The notes beneath the pieces are model-generated. The model searched no databases. It was not told the DNA's origin and worked only from the letters and a program-made list of their open reading frames with translations. From the NCBI GenBank assembly GCA_027946555.1, contig JAPEVC010000359.1, forward strand, positions 1 to 23,465: a stretch of DNA of 23,465 nucleotides, written 5' to 3'. The translations under genes were made by a program, and so were the position numbers. Shown here piece by piece: positions 20,287 through 23,465 of this stretch (the stretch's first letter is position 1; each line of letters begins with the position of its first letter). Source of the DNA: Gnomoniopsis sp. IMI 355080. Taxonomy: Eukaryota; Ascomycota; Sordariomycetes; Diaporthales; Gnomoniaceae.

Positions 20287-20302
20287 GTCAGGGATCCCTG
20301 AC
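20287..20302. repeat. Perfect 16-bp palindrome
   Basis: GTCAGGGATCCCTGAC is self-complementary with no loop. It is followed by a second GACTGAC-type word. It could be a dimeric factor site in the divergent promoter region, but its role is unknown. Confidence 0.7.
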
Positions 20303-20523
20303 TGACGGAACTGGACCCTGCGATCAAAGACATCAGCTTTACTTAGTATTTATCATTTCTATATATATCTTTACCGGAGGGAAATACTTTATAAGTGTAT
20401 GATATTGTCAAACCAGGAATGTACTGTTTCAAAGGTTGGGATTTTAATTCTAATATCCGAGAGGCAACTCATATGCTTCAATACAAGGCAGGAAGAAGGT
20501 TGATGACTGCGCTTGGCGGTCAG

Positions 20524-20558
20524 ATCTAACTGTCTAGAAGATTCTAACTGCCCAGAAG
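20524..20558 (+). repeat. Imperfect 16-bp tandem pair
   Basis: CTAACTGTCTAGAAGA is followed after two bases by CTAACTGCCCAGAAGA, with two mismatches. It is a local duplication in the upstream region of the LysM gene. Confidence 0.6.
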
Positions 20559-20660
20559 ACAACCAATGCTATATACTTATGTATACAAAATAACGTGTTG
20601 GGTACAGTACTGTAAGTCTGCATCTCAGCTGCCTGTACCATAAATGGATGGCTTGGTACT

Positions 20661-20675
20661 ATGTACTCCGTACAT
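20661..20675. repeat. ATGTACTCCGTACAT inverted repeat
   Basis: Six-bp perfect arms (ATGTAC/GTACAT) around TCC. The TACTCCGTA/TACGGAGTA word is, from general familiarity, common in Eurotiales intergenic DNA. Confidence 0.6.
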
Positions 20676-20724
20676 AAGTAGAACACAGGTTACACCGGTG
20701 ACGCAACTTACCTAACCTACTGTG

Positions 20725-20733
20725 TATATAAAG
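20725..20733 (+). promoter_or_regulatory. TATA box of the LysM gene
   Basis: TATATAAAG, about 255 bases upstream of the ATG at 20987, the same 9-mer as before the galactose oxidase. The leader would be about 220 bases, rich in C and A. Confidence 0.45.
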
Positions 20734-20986
20734 AACATGAGACAATCCTGGCCGTCGGGTGTGGCGCAGCCCTGGCAAGTTGGCTGCAACTGAAACCGGC
20801 CATATCCCAGAACAGCACCTACCAACTACCGACATCCAACATCTTCTCCTTTCTTATTATACACAACGCCATTTTCCATTCCACGTGCCATAGCCAGCGA
20901 CGAGCACGTACCTATCTATCCACGCAACACTCGAGTCACTCATCCAAAACCCCATCAATTACCATAACACAAACCCCCAAAACACA

Positions 20987-21616
20987 ATGCCTCGCCGCTT
21001 CTCCGTCGACGGCGACGACTCCCGCCTCCCCGATGGCATGACCCGCGTCGGCTACGACGCCGACACCCAAACCTACACCTTCCGCGACTCCGACGGCAGT
21101 CTCTGGGAAGGCCCTCCGGGCTGCGAATACGGACACATGACCCGCGTCGCTGGCCCGCCCAAACTACCCTCCGTCGACATCGAGCTAGGCGATACGAACG
21201 GCGACGGCGACCATCACCACCACGATGACTCGCCTCCTTCCTACGACGAAAGCGAGGCTGCTTTGCCCTTCCTCGACCACGCCACCTACACAAGCCGAGA
21301 GGGCAGTCGCTGGGACTCGGCGCGGCATTGGCGGTCCGAGTTGATGCCGTTGCTCAACTTCTTTATGATCTTGGCCCTGTTTCTGATTGGCTTGTTTTGG
21401 TTCCTGGGTTGGATGACGAATGTCAAGGGGGGGCTGTCATCAGACTGCGCACCCGGGGCACATGCACATCAGATTCAGCGCGGAGAGTCGTGCTGGAGTA
21501 TTGCGCAGATGCATGAAATTGAGGTGGACCAGTTGAGGGAGGCGAATGGGGGGCTTAACTGCGATCTGTTGCGGCCCGGGTCGCTGGTTTGCGTGCCTGC
21601 TATGCCCAAAGTCTGA
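20987..21616 (+). CDS. Membrane-anchored LysM domain protein (type II topology)
   Basis: Single exon, 209 residues; ATG context CACAATGC with A at -3. There is no signal peptide. The N-terminal part (1-118) is polar with DGMTRVGYDADTQTYTFRDS, a His run at 76-79 and PPSY at 83-86, a PPxY motif that WW-domain ubiquitin ligases of the Rsp5/HulA type bind. One transmembrane helix covers about 120-143 (LLNFFMILALFLIGLFWFLG). A LysM domain follows at about 160-205 (HQIQRGESCWSIAQMHEIEV), with Cys169, Cys192 and Cys202 plus Cys154. By charge and layout the N-terminus is probably cytosolic and the LysM outside or lumenal. LysM domains bind chitin or related GlcNAc polymers, so it may sense or hold the cell wall; unlike secreted LysM effectors it is tethered. 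Related proteins are common in Eurotiomycetes, uncharacterised as far as I know. Confidence 0.9.
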   Translation: MPRRFSVDGDDSRLPDGMTRVGYDADTQTYTFRDSDGSLWEGPPGCEYGHMTRVAGPPKLPSVDIELGDTNGDGDHHHHDDSPPSYDESEAALPFLDHATYTSREGSRWDSARHWRSELMPLLNFFMILALFLIGLFWFLGWMTNVKGGLSSDCAPGAHAHQIQRGESCWSIAQMHEIEVDQLREANGGLNCDLLRPGSLVCVPAMPKV

Positions 21617-23405
21617 GGAGGGGTTTGTTATTTCTGCTTGGGACGGTCTGGGAGGTGGACGAGATCGGAAAGTGTCGTTCAGGGAAATTCACGCTCTCCG
21701 GTTAGAAGAGCGAGCGTCTTTTTGAGGTCTGTGCCAATGTCTCCGATACATGGCTAAGAGGCAGAATTTTATTACCAGGAATATGGAGTTTACACAGGGA
21801 AGTCATGGCATATTGGGCACGGCGTCGGGTTAGTTTGGGCGGAGATCTTTTGATTCAACGACAACCACTTCAGCACTCTTCGAATCACGCCTCAAGGGCC
21901 GTATCACGGCAGGGCATTCATCGCAGGGCGGAGCTTTGTCTATTAAGAGGTATAGTACCCACGGGGTTCCTTGTACACACGTTATAGGGGCAGCAGGCGT
22001 TTTGTTAGTCTGTAACTAGCTGAGAAGACGCGAGTCTTCCGAGAGGGGCGTGTCTGAATGGTATGATGTCTTTATCCGGGCGAATCGAGATACTTGCGGT
22101 GTCAGTCCAATCCGGCCGTTGCGCCATGTCAGGCAACGACTTCACCAAGTAGTTGCTTGAATTAAGGATCGCGACTCAGGCTTTCCTTCTTTTGGCCGGA
22201 ATTGGGAAAGCCAGTGGGTGCGCTGGCCTACGTCGAGCGGGAGTCAGCAATGGCCTCCTCATCATTGAATGAAGATAATTATCAATTTGCGGGGCCACTA
22301 GTAAAGGCGAGAGGTGAACAAGCGATTAGGTACGAAGCTTTGGTTTCTGTGGTTGACACGGATGGTGTGGTGTGCGAGGCCCTGCTGATGGTCTGTCTGC
22401 CAAGCATTGCTATCTCGACCCACGCTAGATGCAAATGATTATCTTGTCGCTTGCACAGGCCGCTACTTTGCCATTCAACAGCAATATCTTTAAGTAAGAG
22501 AGATTCAGCCATCTCAAGCAAGACTAGGAATCAGGCTGCATTGCGTATTCGAATGGAGTGGAGCTGTGGCAAGCATCAAATGGTAATGGACCAAACAGCA
22601 TAGCACGTACGACGGAACGTACTAAGGCGTTCTACTGTTTCGTTTCGATCGCCTTCGAAAGTTAGGCAACCTGGGCACAGGGTCGGATTCAAGTGGTGAC
22701 GACCTCAGAACCATCCATCGTATGAAACGCTCGGTTCTTTGCACCGTGTGAATGACAATCCTCATATTCCACACATAGGAGAGATTAGAATATATTCCAT
22801 ATACTGCCTGATGTTGACTTCTGATGAAGCCACATTCCATGCTCCCTCCCTTTTGCCGACACACGCAATTGAAGCGTAACGTGAAATCTCAGTACACTTG
22901 AGCAAGCTACCTCGAGGCCTCCCTGACCAAGAAATGAATTAGAACATATAACAAGTCGAAGAGATGCCACTGTTGCCAAAGTAAGACAACGGATTGGAAG
23001 GCTGACGTTACAGTATTGCATATTGCATCCCCCAAAGTCCCCAGTTCATGCATCTAACGCGTTACTAATTCATTCTGAGCGAAGTACGGAAGTACAAGCC
23101 TTGTTTCTTATCGCAACCGATAAGGCACGACTTCCCGATAATCCAAAAGCTGTCCTTTCCCTCAGAACCGCATCATCAACCAAAACTGGCCCCAAACTTC
23201 ACTTCTACACACTCACTCTGCCCACAAAGAAAGCTTTTTGCGCTACTCTTCCCCACAGCTGATTTTCACTCTGCGCTGAGACAACCGATACTTCAAATCA
23301 ATAATATCACCACTTCCAACGAAAAGAAACTACCCCGAAGCACAACCCGAAATCACGAACCACCCTCCCCCGATCTCCCCAAAACCAAACATAAATCCTC
23401 CCACC
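21617..23405. other. Intergenic region, no supported gene
   Basis: About 1.8 kb with no frame of coding character. A 78-codon plus frame at 22202-22438 (LNEDNYQFAGPLVKARGEQA) lacks domain, ATG context and splice partners. The last 150 bases are C/A-rich with CT tracts, as in a fungal 5' leader just before the gene at 23406. Confidence 0.5.
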
Positions 23406-23465
23406 ATGGCCGACGAAGAAACCTTCACCTACCTCCCGATCCGCATGGACCCCAAATCCAAAGCC
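23406..23465 (+). CDS. Start of an unrecognised gene (first 20 codons)
   Basis: ATG at 23406 sits in a near-ideal context (CCCACCATGG) after a C/A-rich leader. It opens MADEETFTYLPIRMDPKSKA and runs off the right edge without a stop. Codons prefer C in third position, as in well-expressed fungal genes. Too short to assign. Confidence 0.7.
   Translation, partial: MADEETFTYLPIRMDPKSKA

Larger units (their letters stand above)
19401..20986. other. Shared upstream region of the divergent CCCH and LysM genes
   Basis: A 1.6-kb divergent region. Near the CCCH start a C/T-rich CTCTCTTTCTTCAG (minus strand, just above 19412) looks like a splice acceptor, so a 5' UTR intron is plausible. A 101-codon minus frame at 19659-19354 overlaps the CCCH start in another frame and could be an upstream ORF. 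Other items: TACCTAGGTA at 19719, a 16-bp palindrome at 20287, ATGTACTCCGTACAT at 20661 and a TATA box at 20725. No further gene is supported. Confidence 0.5.

Noticed and set aside
20955..21293. Arg-rich 112-codon minus frame
   Set aside because: Shadow of the GC-rich LysM coding sequence.

Overview
The window is nuclear DNA of a filamentous ascomycete (Pezizomycotina). The evidence is short introns (54 to 126 nt) with GT..AG ends and CTAAC/CTGAT/CTAAT branch sites, a fungal Zn2Cys6 regulator, a galactose oxidase and a secreted S10 carboxypeptidase. The carboxypeptidase resembles Aspergillus/Penicillium carboxypeptidase F, so Eurotiales is the most likely order; this is inferred from protein character, not from a search.

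Layout. (1) 1-197: 3' end of a plus-strand gene whose protein ends in a 12-bp, in-frame charged repeat. (2) 342-1167, minus: a decayed gene with several frame changes and two in-frame TAGs. (3) 2236-4185, plus: a complete GMC oxidoreductase except for one nonsense codon where a Trp is expected. (4) 4871-6090, minus: a decayed gene of unrecognised family. (5) about 6115-9206, plus: a five-exon fungal transcription factor with a mid-protein zinc cluster, no visible start codon and a probable frameshift near its C-terminus. (6) 9577-11926, minus: an intact galactose oxidase (CBM32 plus AA5 copper radical oxidase) in five exons, one of 15 nt. (7) 13668-15492, minus: an intact four-exon secreted serine carboxypeptidase. 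(8) 16388-17401, minus: scattered coding-like fragments, probably another relic. (9) 17706-19400, minus: an intact single-exon CCCH zinc-finger protein whose N-terminal half looks like a divergent NYN/PIN nuclease fold. (10) 20987-21616, plus: a membrane-anchored LysM protein with a PPxY motif. (11) 23406 to the right edge: the first 20 codons of another gene.

Interpretation. The left 9.3 kb looks like accessory DNA in decay: a dead oxidoreductase, two unrecognised relics and a damaged regulator. The visible stop codons (TAG, TGA) fit C-to-T/G-to-A change of CAG, CGA or TGG, as expected from RIP-like or ordinary deamination decay. The middle holds two intact secreted enzymes that could serve extracellular oxidation and protein or peptide breakdown. 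The right end looks like a conserved chromosome segment, with the CCCH and LysM genes diverging from a 1.6-kb shared upstream region. I found no tRNA, rRNA, complete transposon or CRISPR array.
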